DNA of 64,000 nucleotides from Promethearchaeota archaeon (GTDB lineage: Archaea > Asgardarchaeota > Lokiarchaeia > Sigyniarchaeales > Promethearchaeaceae). The DNA lies in the NCBI GenBank assembly GCA_016933055.1, contig JAFGBS010000031.1, forward strand, positions 50,465 to 114,464, given 5' to 3'. The translations under genes and the position numbers were made by a program. The notes beneath the pieces were generated by a model. It was not told the DNA's origin, did not search any database, and saw only the letters and a list, made by a program, of their open reading frames with translations. How positions within the stretch are numbered: position 1 is the stretch's first letter; every line of letters begins with the position of its first letter. Positions 42,057-50,538 of this stretch are shown here, in pieces.

Positions 42057-44207
42057 TTACTTCTTTTTCTGTTTAATAGTAATTTTAATATCCACAGCGC
42101 TATAAGCGTCGTGTTCAGGACTTTCCTCAAAAACTAAAAGAGGATTTATATCCAATTCAACGATCTGGGGAAAATCATGTACTAATTGCGAAATTCGAAC
42201 TAGGACATTTAATATAGCCTCTATGTCCGAGGGAGGTTCCCCCCTTACTCCTTTGAGTATGTTATATATTTTGGTTTTGCTCAATTGAGCGATAGCTTCC
42301 TCTTTATCATATTTGTAAGCTAAATCGAAAGAAACATCTTTCAAGAAATTAGTATATATACCCCCGGTCCCCACCATTAGTAATGGTCCCCATTGGGGAT
42401 CTCGGGTCATTCCAAGAATCATCTGGGTGGATTTCTTAAAAGATTCCGTCTGAACCATTTCTTGCAGCTCAATTCCATAAATTTTCGCGTTCAGAGGGCC
42501 ATATTTCTGAACGTTATTTATTATTCTTACAAAAGCGTCCCTAGCTTGTTGTTCATCCTTAACATTAAGAATAACACCCCCACAATCGGTTTTATGAATA
42601 ATATCCGGGGATACGACCTTCATAACTAACGGAAATCCAATTTTGGTGGAGAGTTTTTCTGCTTCACTTGGACTTTTTGCAATATACGTTTTGGGATTTT
42701 TAATTCCATATAATCGAAAGATTTCACTTGTTTCTGATGATAGTAGTACATTTCTGCCATCGATTTGTGCATTATCAAAAATCTCTGAAATCCTTTCCGT
42801 TGAAATTCTGTAACGAGCGATTTTTTTCGAATTGATGTTGGGTTTTTTCTGATTTTCCACGTACTCACAAATAAATTTTATAGCTTTTATTGCTTGCTCG
42901 GGGAATTCATAGCACGGAATAGTGGAGTCTTGAAGATGATTTATAGGTTTCACCATCGAGGATCCTCCCATAAATGAAGCAACGATTAATTTTTGAGGGA
43001 ATTTTTCTTGGATTTCCTTCAATACTTGAGCAACTCCTAATGGTTTCGTTTGAGCTTGAGGTGTAACTAAGATTAATGCACCGGCACAGATTGCATTTTC
43101 CTCTTGAAACACCGTTTCTAAGGCAATCCGATATCGTTCTGGGGGTGCATCTCCGATGATGTCAACTGGATTATATACTGCAGCTTCGGGAGGCAATCTT
43201 ACTCGTAATAATTCAGTTATCCGACTTGAAAGTCGTGACAATCCTACATTATAGGCTTCAAATGCATCTGTTGCAACGATTCCGGGACCTCCAGCATTGG
43301 TAACAATTACAAAATGATTTCCTTTTGGTAGAGATGCCCGATCAAATATTCGAGCCATATCAAATAAATCTGTCATTGTTTTTGCTCGAATTACTCCGCA
43401 CTTCTCAAATGCAATCGAAAAAGCTATATCATTTCCCGCAAGAGCACCTGTATGACTGGAAGCTGCTCGGGAACCCGCTTCGGAGATTCCGGATTTTAAG
43501 ATAATTACTGGTTTTTTATGAACAGCATCTGGCACTATTTTGAGGAATTTTTGTCCATCATTAACGCTTTCCAAATATAGAAGAATGATTTTAGTATCGG
43601 GATCATTAGCTAATTCTTCAATTAAATCAGTCTCATCAACATCAACTTTATTCCCCATCGAGATGAAATTAGAAAAACCCATATCTTGAGTTTCAGCCCA
43701 GTCTAAAATAGCGGTTAACATAGCTCCGGACTGAGATACCACAGCGATATTCCCTTTTTTAGGACTTATGGCTGAAAATGTCCCATTATAATACGGAGAA
43801 ACAATTCCTAAACAATTGGGACCAATAATACGAATTTCATGTTGTTGGGAAATCTCCTTGAGTTCTTTTTCATATAAAGCTCCTTGCCCCCCTACTTCTT
43901 TAAATCCAGCACTGATAATAATTAATCCTTTTATTTCTAATTTGACGCACTCCTTTACCACATCCAATACGAATTTAGCTGGAATGCAGATTATCGCGAT
44001 ATCAACTGAATCTTTTACATCCGAAATGGAGGCATAGGCTTTGTATCCACAGATTTCATCTTTAGTCGGATTGATGGGATAAACATTTCCTTTAAACGTG
44101 GAGATAATATTATGAAAAACCGAGTTTCCCACCTTCCCTGGGGATTCACTAGCACCTATCACCGCAATACTCTTAGGTTTTAAAAAGAACGATAGCTTTC
44201 TCTTCAT
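42057..44207 (-). CDS. acd: Acyl/acetyl-CoA synthetase (ADP-forming), fused alpha and beta subunits
   Basis: This enzyme turns acetyl-CoA or another acyl-CoA plus ADP and phosphate into acid, CoA and ATP, a main energy step in archaeal fermentation. The alpha part comes first: SIAVIGASESPGKVGNSVFHNI is the CoA-binding fold, and the phosphorylated His lies in SHTGALAG near residue 251. From about residue 490 the beta ATP-grasp part follows (LSTKIGFPLVMKVVSPDIIHKTDCGGV, then LLMVGTGGIYTNFLKDVSFDL). The single-chain length of 716 residues is that of fused archaeal forms. The DRTGG partner lies downstream. A 14-base palindrome lies beside the promoter. Substrate preference cannot be judged from sequence alone. 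Confidence 0.95.
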   Translation of the reverse strand: MKRKLSFFLKPKSIAVIGASESPGKVGNSVFHNIISTFKGNVYPINPTKDEICGYKAYASISDVKDSVDIAIICIPAKFVLDVVKECVKLEIKGLIIISAGFKEVGGQGALYEKELKEISQQHEIRIIGPNCLGIVSPYYNGTFSAISPKKGNIAVVSQSGAMLTAILDWAETQDMGFSNFISMGNKVDVDETDLIEELANDPDTKIILLYLESVNDGQKFLKIVPDAVHKKPVIILKSGISEAGSRAASSHTGALAGNDIAFSIAFEKCGVIRAKTMTDLFDMARIFDRASLPKGNHFVIVTNAGGPGIVATDAFEAYNVGLSRLSSRITELLRVRLPPEAAVYNPVDIIGDAPPERYRIALETVFQEENAICAGALILVTPQAQTKPLGVAQVLKEIQEKFPQKLIVASFMGGSSMVKPINHLQDSTIPCYEFPEQAIKAIKFICEYVENQKKPNINSKKIARYRISTERISEIFDNAQIDGRNVLLSSETSEIFRLYGIKNPKTYIAKSPSEAEKLSTKIGFPLVMKVVSPDIIHKTDCGGVILNVKDEQQARDAFVRIINNVQKYGPLNAKIYGIELQEMVQTESFKKSTQMILGMTRDPQWGPLLMVGTGGIYTNFLKDVSFDLAYKYDKEEAIAQLSKTKIYNILKGVRGEPPSDIEAILNVLVRISQLVHDFPQIVELDINPLLVFEESPEHDAYSAVDIKITIKQKKK

Positions 44208-44252
44208 TTTTTAGCCTCAAGTCACCCGGATTGGCTGGAACATGCATGAATA

Positions 44253-44273
44253 AAATTCATGAATTTATATATA
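44253..44273. promoter_or_regulatory. 14-base palindrome overlapping a TATA box
   Basis: AAATTCATGAATTT at 44253-44266 is a perfect palindrome. It overlaps TTTATATATA at 44264-44273, a good TATA box in both directions. Read on the minus strand this box would start the acyl-CoA synthetase mRNA with a leader of about 30 bases. A regulator bound to the palindrome would block that promoter. Confidence 0.4.
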
Positions 44274-44370
44274 ACAACACATCTCGTACTTTAAAAGATT
44301 TTTTGCAAGATATTTTAGGAAAGAAAGCTTTTTTAACTCCAACTATTCATTCATTTCGCAGCGGATCAAA

Positions 44371-45078
44371 ATGCAAACACAACGTATAAAAACTGGAGTT
44401 TTTGGTTTAGATGAACTTATTGAGGGAGGATTACCGAAAGATTCGATTACATTAGTATCTGGAAATTCTGGAACGGGTAAAACAACTTTATCTCTGCAAT
44501 TCTTATATAATGGGATAAAACAATTTGAAGAACCTGGAATTTATATCGGATTAAGCGAGAATATACATCGCATTTCACTTGCTGCAGAGCGATTTCATAT
44601 GAATTTGGAGCAATTTTCTCGGGATGATAATCTTGTATTTTCTGATATTCCGGCATTAGAAATCTCTGAAATCACTAAAATCGTGAAATCAATCGATGAT
44701 AAATATAAACGGTTGGTAATCGATCCTATTTCCGCATTAACTTTTAAGTATGAAGCAGATGTGACCATGCGGGAAAAAATCCGAGAACTTGTCGAATTAA
44801 TCCGAGAGAAGGAAATAACGGCAATTATCACCACAGAATTATTAGAAAATTCAAATACCATATCTCGATTTGGTGAGGAGTTTCTATCTGATGTCGTTAT
44901 CGTTCTATATTATTTTCGTGAAGGAGCGCGACGATTCAGAGGAATTGAGATACGAAAAGCAAGATTGACCAATCATTCCGAACAGATACATCTGTATAAA
45001 ATTAGTTCACGTAATCCATTAGAAACAGGTATTCCCTGTGGAATTCAAGTATTTCCAAATGAAAAAGTCTTCAGTTAA
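44371..45078 (+). CDS. KaiC/RadA-like ATPase (Rad55/KaiC-domain protein)
   Basis: The protein has one RecA-type ATPase domain. TGVFGLDELIEGGLPKDSITLVSGNSGTGKTTLSLQF contains the Walker A loop at about residues 31-39, and RLVIDPISAL near 113 is the Walker B strand. EEFLSDVVIVLYYF and IRKAR follow, as in archaeal KaiC-like proteins. With 235 residues it is a single-domain form, unlike double-domain clock KaiC. Archaeal relatives act in signal transduction, recombination or motility; none can be chosen. It is divergent from the acyl-CoA synthetase and converges with mfnE, with four bases between stops. Confidence 0.9.
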   Translation: MQTQRIKTGVFGLDELIEGGLPKDSITLVSGNSGTGKTTLSLQFLYNGIKQFEEPGIYIGLSENIHRISLAAERFHMNLEQFSRDDNLVFSDIPALEISEITKIVKSIDDKYKRLVIDPISALTFKYEADVTMREKIRELVELIREKEITAIITTELLENSNTISRFGEEFLSDVVIVLYYFREGARRFRGIEIRKARLTNHSEQIHLYKISSRNPLETGIPCGIQVFPNEKVFS

Positions 45079-45082
45079 ATGA

Positions 45083-45823
45083 TCACTCAGGATATATAGC
45101 AATTCCATACTTTTCTAAGTCTTTGTCATCGAAATTATCCGGATACTTACTGAAAAATTCTGATAAATTCCTTTTTTCCAAGCAATCTAATATAAGAACG
45201 GGAATATTATATTTCAAAATTAAAGAAGGAAGCATAGGATCTACTAAGCCCTTTCCTAAATTTCCAAAATACCCCATTATCTTAATGTGATCCCATAATT
45301 TAGATGCCTTTATTTCTTTTATTTCTTCATTATTGATTGTAAGATATGGTTGACGTTTAATCAGGATACAAAGGGGAGAGTTTAGCAGATTTCCATAATA
45401 CAGAGCAATAGAATCTGAGGAGACTTGCCATGAATGAGATAATGCGTCTCTTTTTTTGAAGTCCTTGTACAAATTGAAAAATTGCACGTTTTTGTACTTG
45501 TATTTCACCCTATCTAATTGTGTTACTAGATGAGAATTGGATTTTCTGAATAATAGATCCACTTGAGATTTTATGAATTTTGCATTTTGTCCCATGATTT
45601 TAATAGCCTTCCAGTGATATGTGCTTTCATTCTTGAACGCTTGAGGATCTAGTCTGTATTGGGACCGCAATTCATTACATCTCCTCCCTCCGCCTGCAAT
45701 TATCACATATATAGTCTGCGGATTCACATTTGGCATAAATCCGTTCAAAACTGAATGTAGAATTGAATTATTTTCGAAAACCTCACCCCCAATTTTGAGA
45801 ACAAGATATTCGTCAGCTTTCAT
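45083..45823 (-). CDS. mfnE: Amino-acid-kinase-fold enzyme, probable aminomethylfuran phosphate kinase of methanofuran synthesis
   Basis: MfnE phosphorylates (5-(aminomethyl)furan-3-yl)methyl phosphate to its diphosphate. The fold is an amino-acid kinase: VLKIGGEVFENN is the first strand and loop, VIIAGGGRRCNELR the second, followed by the helix ALSHSWQVSSDSIALYYGNLL that marks this archaeal family, and a final PVLILDCLEKRNLSEF. The upstream neighbour is mfnF, whose stop TGA overlaps this ATG by one base (TGATG), so the two are translated together. Their pairing agrees with a shared step, since MfnF uses the MfnE product. The start is the ATG at 45823, not the TTG one codon before. Length is 246 residues. 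Confidence 0.85.
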   Translation of the reverse strand: MKADEYLVLKIGGEVFENNSILHSVLNGFMPNVNPQTIYVIIAGGGRRCNELRSQYRLDPQAFKNESTYHWKAIKIMGQNAKFIKSQVDLLFRKSNSHLVTQLDRVKYKYKNVQFFNLYKDFKKRDALSHSWQVSSDSIALYYGNLLNSPLCILIKRQPYLTINNEEIKEIKASKLWDHIKIMGYFGNLGKGLVDPMLPSLILKYNIPVLILDCLEKRNLSEFFSKYPDNFDDKDLEKYGIAIYPE

Positions 45824-47109
45824 CAACTCACCTGATCTGACAATAATTCATGTTGAACTATCTGTTTAAGGAACACAATACCTAAGCAAATCGCTGTAGA
45901 TAATACATGTTCTTGTTCGGATAGAGATTTAAAGAATATTTGATTTTCATGGATATTCAATTCTCGCAATGCGGGGATCAATAGAATTTTAGCACCTAAA
46001 CCTGTGACATTAAAGCGAATTTTGGAAACTGGTATCAAGAATCTTCTGATGAAATGGTTAATTGAACGGCGAATTGCTTCTTGAACCATTTCTTTTTGGG
46101 ATGTATAGATGTATTGTGCCATCTCCTCAATTTCGTGTTGTTGAATAAGATTTATATCTCCGCATATGATTCGAGCCAATCGAGCAAAACACTCTTCAAT
46201 CGATTTACCTCTTCCATCTGCAGTGTCACACGAATATTCTCTCTCTGTTATCATTCCCAATACAGTATACACATCCGCCATGATCGCAAATTCTTCGAAG
46301 GAAATGGGGCATAGAGAATTTCGAAATGGAACATGTCGAACTATTGATGCAATTGGGGGGCGAAGAATTCCCGTGTAAAATAGTTCGTAATTTAACATCC
46401 GATCTACATCATTCTTTCCTATGGGAACGGGTTTTCCATCTTTTATTGGAATTATATCTGTTGTGGTTGTTCCCATATCTAATAACATACCTAATCGTTC
46501 CCGTTCGCCAAAAACAAGACTGGGTGCAATCCAATTAGATGCAGAAACGGAAAGATAATCCTCTAAAGCTTCTTTCACGGAAATAAATTCCGCATTTACG
46601 TTAATCACGTGTATAAAATTAGGATTGAACACTTCTTGGAGTTGCTCGCAAATTAATTTTATGCCTTCTTGCTTTGTGGAGAATGCATCACTCAATTCTG
46701 CTGTAATAGTAACTGCTATATCATAAGAAACAGAAATTGCATTAGCTAGTTCTTTTTTTGTTTTCCTGAATATCCCATTTGTACGTTGGTAGAATTTTTC
46801 CGTGTTGACCAATTTAAGAGAACATATAGATGGATATTGTTGGGATACGTGATTTAAGAGTTTTTTTTCGGTATTAGATTGTAAAATTTTAAGAACTTTC
46901 ATAAAATCTTGCCGCTTTCGTTCCCAAAATGGAAAATATTGTGTAGAATAAAATAACGAAGAGGAAAAATTTAGAATATTCCCGTAATGATCAAGATTTA
47001 GCGGTTCTGATTGGGATTTATACTCGGATAGATCCAAACACAAAAATGACGTTTTTGTATTTGCACCTCCTATATCCAAACTTAAAATAAACTTACATGT
47101 CTCAAGCAT
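45823..47109 (-). CDS. mfnF: MfnF-like condensing enzyme of methanofuran synthesis (hydantoinase/ASKHA-type fold)
   Basis: MfnF joins the furan diphosphate with gamma-glutamyltyramine to make the methanofuran core. The protein has an actin/hydantoinase-like ATPase fold: ILSLDIGGANTKTSFL at the N-terminus, and GMLLDMGTTTTDIIPIKDGKPVPIG in the middle, which together match the family long called H4MPT-linked C1 transfer protein. FNVTGLGAKILLIPAL is the last conserved strand. At 428 residues it is longer than most homologues (about 340), with an insertion near residues 45-110. It lies directly upstream of mfnE. An unknown 417-residue gene is 18 bases upstream. With mfnD at 15140, three methanofuran genes lie in this window. 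Confidence 0.85.
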   Translation of the reverse strand: MLETCKFILSLDIGGANTKTSFLCLDLSEYKSQSEPLNLDHYGNILNFSSSLFYSTQYFPFWERKRQDFMKVLKILQSNTEKKLLNHVSQQYPSICSLKLVNTEKFYQRTNGIFRKTKKELANAISVSYDIAVTITAELSDAFSTKQEGIKLICEQLQEVFNPNFIHVINVNAEFISVKEALEDYLSVSASNWIAPSLVFGERERLGMLLDMGTTTTDIIPIKDGKPVPIGKNDVDRMLNYELFYTGILRPPIASIVRHVPFRNSLCPISFEEFAIMADVYTVLGMITEREYSCDTADGRGKSIEECFARLARIICGDINLIQQHEIEEMAQYIYTSQKEMVQEAIRRSINHFIRRFLIPVSKIRFNVTGLGAKILLIPALRELNIHENQIFFKSLSEQEHVLSTAICLGIVFLKQIVQHELLSDQVS

Positions 47110-47127
47110 TCAAATTCTCTCTGCGAA

Positions 47128-48381
47128 CTATAAATAAATCTGATCCGTGCCATTTCGGCTTTGTCTTATTAAGTTATAAAAACTATCCAATTGGTAATCA
47201 AAGGATAATTCACTGTCTAAATAGGTTGCTAAATATAACAATATTTGGAATTCCATTTCAATCACCCTCTTGGGAGTCAGTTTTATGTCTTCTTGTAGGT
47301 CTGTTTCAGTTTTGAAGAACGATTCTGTTGTTAGCACTCCTCTAGATGTATTAGAGTCCTTTCTTAATACCCGAAATTTATTGGGAAAATAGGAGGATTT
47401 AGATGAAAAATTAAAATGATTTTTACCTTGACTCCTTTGGGTAATCTCAATAGATTCTTCTAAGGTTTTTAGTCGTGAGAGAACCATATCCAAGTTAAAT
47501 TTCCGCTCTAATTGCTTTCGATAGATCTTTTTGATTGCACTGATAAGTTCTTCGGTCTCAGGCACCATTTGTATGTTAGATCCATTTATCATATCAAAAA
47601 AAGGTTCTACAACTTCTTGAGTTATCCATAGGAGAATATTGTCAATCCGATTTTTTTGAATAAACGACGTGTCCGAATAAATAGGAATTTTATTCTTGAT
47701 GCGCTTCTTCATTTGCTCCAAAATTTCCAGAAAGTTATCAAAACGAGTAATGGTTGTGAAATATCCGATAACAGAAGCGGATACGAAATCTCTAGTAATC
47801 TTTTCTAAAACCATTTTATCGAGTTCGGACTCTAAATATTCGGTTAATTCTTTTAAGGTGGCAGTACCGTCTAAAATTTCACGAAAGATTTCAATTAATC
47901 GTATACGAAACTCGTTTACTTCGGCAAAGGAAATTCGAGAAGAGTACAATAAAATTTTAACCACATTCGAGAGAATGAATTTATCCAAGTAGGATAGTAT
48001 TACATAATTTTCGATGGAACCTTCCAATTCTAAATATTGTTCTTGGGGGATTAAGGAAGTATTTTTAATTTGCTCTCGAGAAAAGATATTAAATAATCGC
48101 AATCGAAATAATGACAAGGTTTCCATAATATATTCCTCCATCAACTCATTCACGAACCCGGACTCTTGAATGATCTTTACAAATTTTGATTTGAATACTC
48201 CATGGGAATAATTTTGGAGGATGGAATCCACAAAGAGCGCACATAGATTTTTTTGCATGGATTTTATTTTTTTTTGTTCAACATTACCGGCCGATTCAAG
48301 TATTATTTGAGAAATGGAATCCCATATAATGAAATCGAAGAAATCCCTTATTTCTCTTCTGAATTTAGTCTCACTTAACAT
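47128..48381 (-). CDS. Unknown helical protein in the mfn/NOG1 operon
   Basis: I do not recognise this 417-residue protein. The start is taken at the ATG at 48381 (MLSETKFRREIRDFF). A longer frame from 48483 would add 34 residues that are hydrophobic and cysteine-containing, without good reason. Secondary structure is almost all alpha-helix, in two parts: residues 1-290 rich in Leu, Ile, Phe and Glu, and, after a polar Ser/Lys/Asn-rich linker near 320-360, a short C-terminal helix region. No metal motif, P-loop or membrane segment is seen. It lies 18 bases before mfnF and 129 bases after NOG1 on the same strand, so it is probably in the methanofuran operon. A role in that pathway or as an adaptor is an open question. 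Confidence 0.7.
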   Translation of the reverse strand: MLSETKFRREIRDFFDFIIWDSISQIILESAGNVEQKKIKSMQKNLCALFVDSILQNYSHGVFKSKFVKIIQESGFVNELMEEYIMETLSLFRLRLFNIFSREQIKNTSLIPQEQYLELEGSIENYVILSYLDKFILSNVVKILLYSSRISFAEVNEFRIRLIEIFREILDGTATLKELTEYLESELDKMVLEKITRDFVSASVIGYFTTITRFDNFLEILEQMKKRIKNKIPIYSDTSFIQKNRIDNILLWITQEVVEPFFDMINGSNIQMVPETEELISAIKKIYRKQLERKFNLDMVLSRLKTLEESIEITQRSQGKNHFNFSSKSSYFPNKFRVLRKDSNTSRGVLTTESFFKTETDLQEDIKLTPKRVIEMEFQILLYLATYLDSELSFDYQLDSFYNLIRQSRNGTDQIYL

Positions 48382-48509
48382 GCGCGTCTTCTCGTCTTTT
48401 AAACATAAGAAATTATGCAGAATCGAAAATATTAGACTGATTACGATCTTTCTCTTACAGTTATAAAAAAGTACGCCATACATTCGTTTGGAATGTGTTA
48501 ACCCTATTT

Positions 48510-49580
48510 TTATCTAAATTTGGATAGATCTAATTCGAATAGTCCGTGGTCTTTAATCACATCTAATATTTTTTCAATTAATAACTCAAGATTTTTTTTA
48601 TCTTTAGCATTGGTTCGTATTATAGATAGATTTCCTATTTCTGGCTCAATTTTTTTCTGGAGTTCTTCCATTTCTTCATCTGTTGCAAGATCCATTTTAT
48701 TGAATATAATTATGCAAGGCACACCCACCTTATTGATGAATTCATGCAAGATTTCTTTGAATAAGGATATTTGATGATGTATTGAATAACCTGATGTTTT
48801 CGACGGATCAAAGATAAAGATGATAATATTGGAAATTGTTCGCAATGCCAGTATCGCTTTTTTCTCAATATGATTACGTTCGATCATCGGTCGGTCTAAA
48901 ATTCCTGGTGTATCAATCAACTGGAATAATTTAGTGTCTTGGGCATCTTTATATAATCCTATGATTATCTCTTTGGTGGTGAAAGGGTATTCTCTGATTT
49001 GAGGTTTGGCAGTCGAAATAGCCCTAACCAGGCTTGATTTTCCTACGTTAGGGTAACCCGCAATAACTGCTGCTGGAAGCTCCGTATCAATTACTGGGAT
49101 AGACTTTAATTGCCTTCGGGCCTTTTCTAAATATTCCAATGTATTTTTCTGTGCTTTAATGACGGATGCAACCCGTGCATAATATTGTCTTCGCACTATA
49201 CTACATTGATTTGAGCTGGTTTGCTGGTTAATTTCCCGAATTTTTGAGGATAATAATTTCTGCAAGACAGGAATTATTCCATTCAATCGTCCCAGATTAT
49301 TTTTTAAAATCTCTTTATCTACTAAAAGATGACTTAATTCTTGGTAAAAAGGATGTAATTCATCTAAATTGGGAACAGATTGGATGATATTTTTAATCCG
49401 ATTTACAATATAGGAATTAACATTTTGAATTCGATTTACTTCATTTCTTTTTGCTTTTAAAACATTATCAAAGCGTTGAGGAATTGGGGCAGTTTTTTTT
49501 GAGCTACGACCGAATGCAATGTCAATGAGTTCTTCTGCGCTAGGAACTGGATAAAAATTTTCAAAAGGATTCTTTGCCAT
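48510..49580 (-). CDS. NOG1-like ribosome-biogenesis GTPase
   Basis: NOG1 is an Obg-type GTPase for large-subunit assembly in archaea and eukaryotes. An N-terminal helical bundle of about 165 residues (NPFENFYPVPSAEELIDIAF) precedes the G domain. G1 is AGYPNVGKSSLV, the switch region EYPFTTKEIIIG, G3 LIDTPGILDRP, and G4 FNKMDL. The start is the ATG at 49580, since an upstream ATG at 49592 adds only four residues. It overlaps the UPF0248 gene by about 20 bases. Length of 357 residues matches archaeal NOG1, which lacks the long eukaryotic C-terminal part. Its position upstream of mfn genes is unusual but may only reflect operon order. Confidence 0.93.
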   Translation of the reverse strand: MAKNPFENFYPVPSAEELIDIAFGRSSKKTAPIPQRFDNVLKAKRNEVNRIQNVNSYIVNRIKNIIQSVPNLDELHPFYQELSHLLVDKEILKNNLGRLNGIIPVLQKLLSSKIREINQQTSSNQCSIVRRQYYARVASVIKAQKNTLEYLEKARRQLKSIPVIDTELPAAVIAGYPNVGKSSLVRAISTAKPQIREYPFTTKEIIIGLYKDAQDTKLFQLIDTPGILDRPMIERNHIEKKAILALRTISNIIIFIFDPSKTSGYSIHHQISLFKEILHEFINKVGVPCIIIFNKMDLATDEEMEELQKKIEPEIGNLSIIRTNAKDKKNLELLIEKILDVIKDHGLFELDLSKFR

Positions 49581-49863
49581 TGGTGGATGCACCGGTCACA
49601 CGTTTTATATATAGAATTTGGTTTGTTTGCTCGTTGAAAATCTTTTCTATTCTGTGAAAGGGAATCCGAATTCTTTCTTGAATCGCAGAATTCCAATATT
49701 CAAATGAATCCGAATGGATTTCGAGTAAATTTTCAAATGCAATAATTAAATAATCTTTAGGGACCCCCCGATGTGTATATTGAATCATGACATGAGTTTT
49801 TTGGCTGGAATACTTGGGGTCCCATTTGATTTGATTTAGTAATTCACGAATTGTCAGCAACAA
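49561..49863 (-). CDS. UPF0248/DUF504-family protein
   Basis: The 100-residue protein has the family pattern of UPF0248: an N-terminal IRELLNQIKWDPKY, VMIQYTHRG in the middle, and PFHRIEKIFNEQTNQILYIKRVTG at the end. The function is not known; the family is archaeal, with some eukaryotic relatives, and its conserved His-Arg pair hints at RNA binding or processing. It heads the minus-strand block leading to NOG1, the unknown protein and mfnF-mfnE, and overlaps NOG1. The 168-base divergent space to the ArsR gene upstream is AT-rich and probably holds promoters for both. Confidence 0.85.
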   Translation of the reverse strand: MLLTIRELLNQIKWDPKYSSQKTHVMIQYTHRGVPKDYLIIAFENLLEIHSDSFEYWNSAIQERIRIPFHRIEKIFNEQTNQILYIKRVTGASTNGKESF

Positions 49864-50031
49864 TCCCCCAAGTCCATGAGCTACAGTTCATAATTTGATA
49901 GTTGTATAACTTTTAAATTATATTATTTTACACCATCAACTTATTATTTTAACGATATAAGGGTAGTTTTTATTAATATTTTTCAGCAACACGTTTTTAA
50001 TTTTCAACACTTTTGTAAATATTGAAATATA

Positions 50032-50346
50032 ATGAACAAAGAAAGAAAACTTGCACGGCTTTTCTCAGCCCTTTCAGATGAAACCCGGATTCAGATATTG
50101 AACTTATTAAATGATGGAGAACTAACCGTGAATGACATTCGGGATGTTATTGGTACCTCACTTCCCGCAATATCCTATCAATTGCGTATCTTGAGTTCAG
50201 CTGATCTGGTGAAATATGATAAAAGGGGTCGAAAAAAATTCTTCCGCATAGCAGATGCCCATGTAAAAAAGATTCTAAACCAAGGATTGGTGCATGTAGG
50301 GGAAGATCTAATGGATGAGGACTCAGATATAGAGATTTTGATATAA
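50032..50346 (+). CDS. ArsR-family winged-helix regulator
   Basis: The 104-residue protein is a compact ArsR/SmtB regulator. ALSDETRIQILNLLNDGELTVNDI is the first part of the fold, TSLPAISYQLRILSSADLVKYDKRGRKKFFRI gives the recognition helix and wing. No cysteine-based metal site is visible, so the signal is unlikely to be a metal bound in the classic alpha3 or alpha5 site. An acidic tail (GEDLMDEDSDIEI) follows. It precedes a GPH transporter by 192 bases with its own likely promoter, so it may control that transporter. Confidence 0.92.
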   Translation: MNKERKLARLFSALSDETRIQILNLLNDGELTVNDIRDVIGTSLPAISYQLRILSSADLVKYDKRGRKKFFRIADAHVKKILNQGLVHVGEDLMDEDSDIEILI

Positions 50347-50452
50347 AATCAGATTCAGAATATGCTTGACTAAATCCAAAAGGTTCATGCAAAAGAATTT
50401 TAGAAAAATCGAGTAAGATCAGGATAACAAATTAACCTAGATGAGCTGTAGA

Positions 50453-50535
50453 TATTCATCTCTTTTTTCAACGCAATAATCGGTATATATATTAACTTGA
50501 AGATTGAATGTTGAATAAAAATTTAGAGATGAATA
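50453..50535 (+). promoter_or_regulatory. GPH transporter promoter region with flanking inverted repeat
   Basis: TATTCATCTC at 50453-50462 and its complement GAGATGAATA at 50526-50535 flank a TATA-like TATATATATT at about 50483-50493. The second copy ends three bases before the transporter ATG. This could allow looping or dual binding of the neighbouring ArsR protein. Ten-base arms so far apart might arise by chance in AT-rich sequence, so support is modest. Confidence 0.3.
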
Positions 50536-50538
50536 ATC

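Noticed and set aside
42029..42130. 34-residue N-terminal extension of the BioD-like/DRTGG protein
   Set aside because: It would overlap the acyl-CoA synthetase by 74 bases and precede the P-loop strand with unrelated hydrophobic and basic residues.
48382..48483. Hydrophobic N-terminal extension of the unknown protein upstream of mfnF as a signal or anchor
   Set aside because: The downstream ATG gives a compact soluble start, and the extension lacks a ribosome site; export of this cytosolic-looking protein is unlikely.
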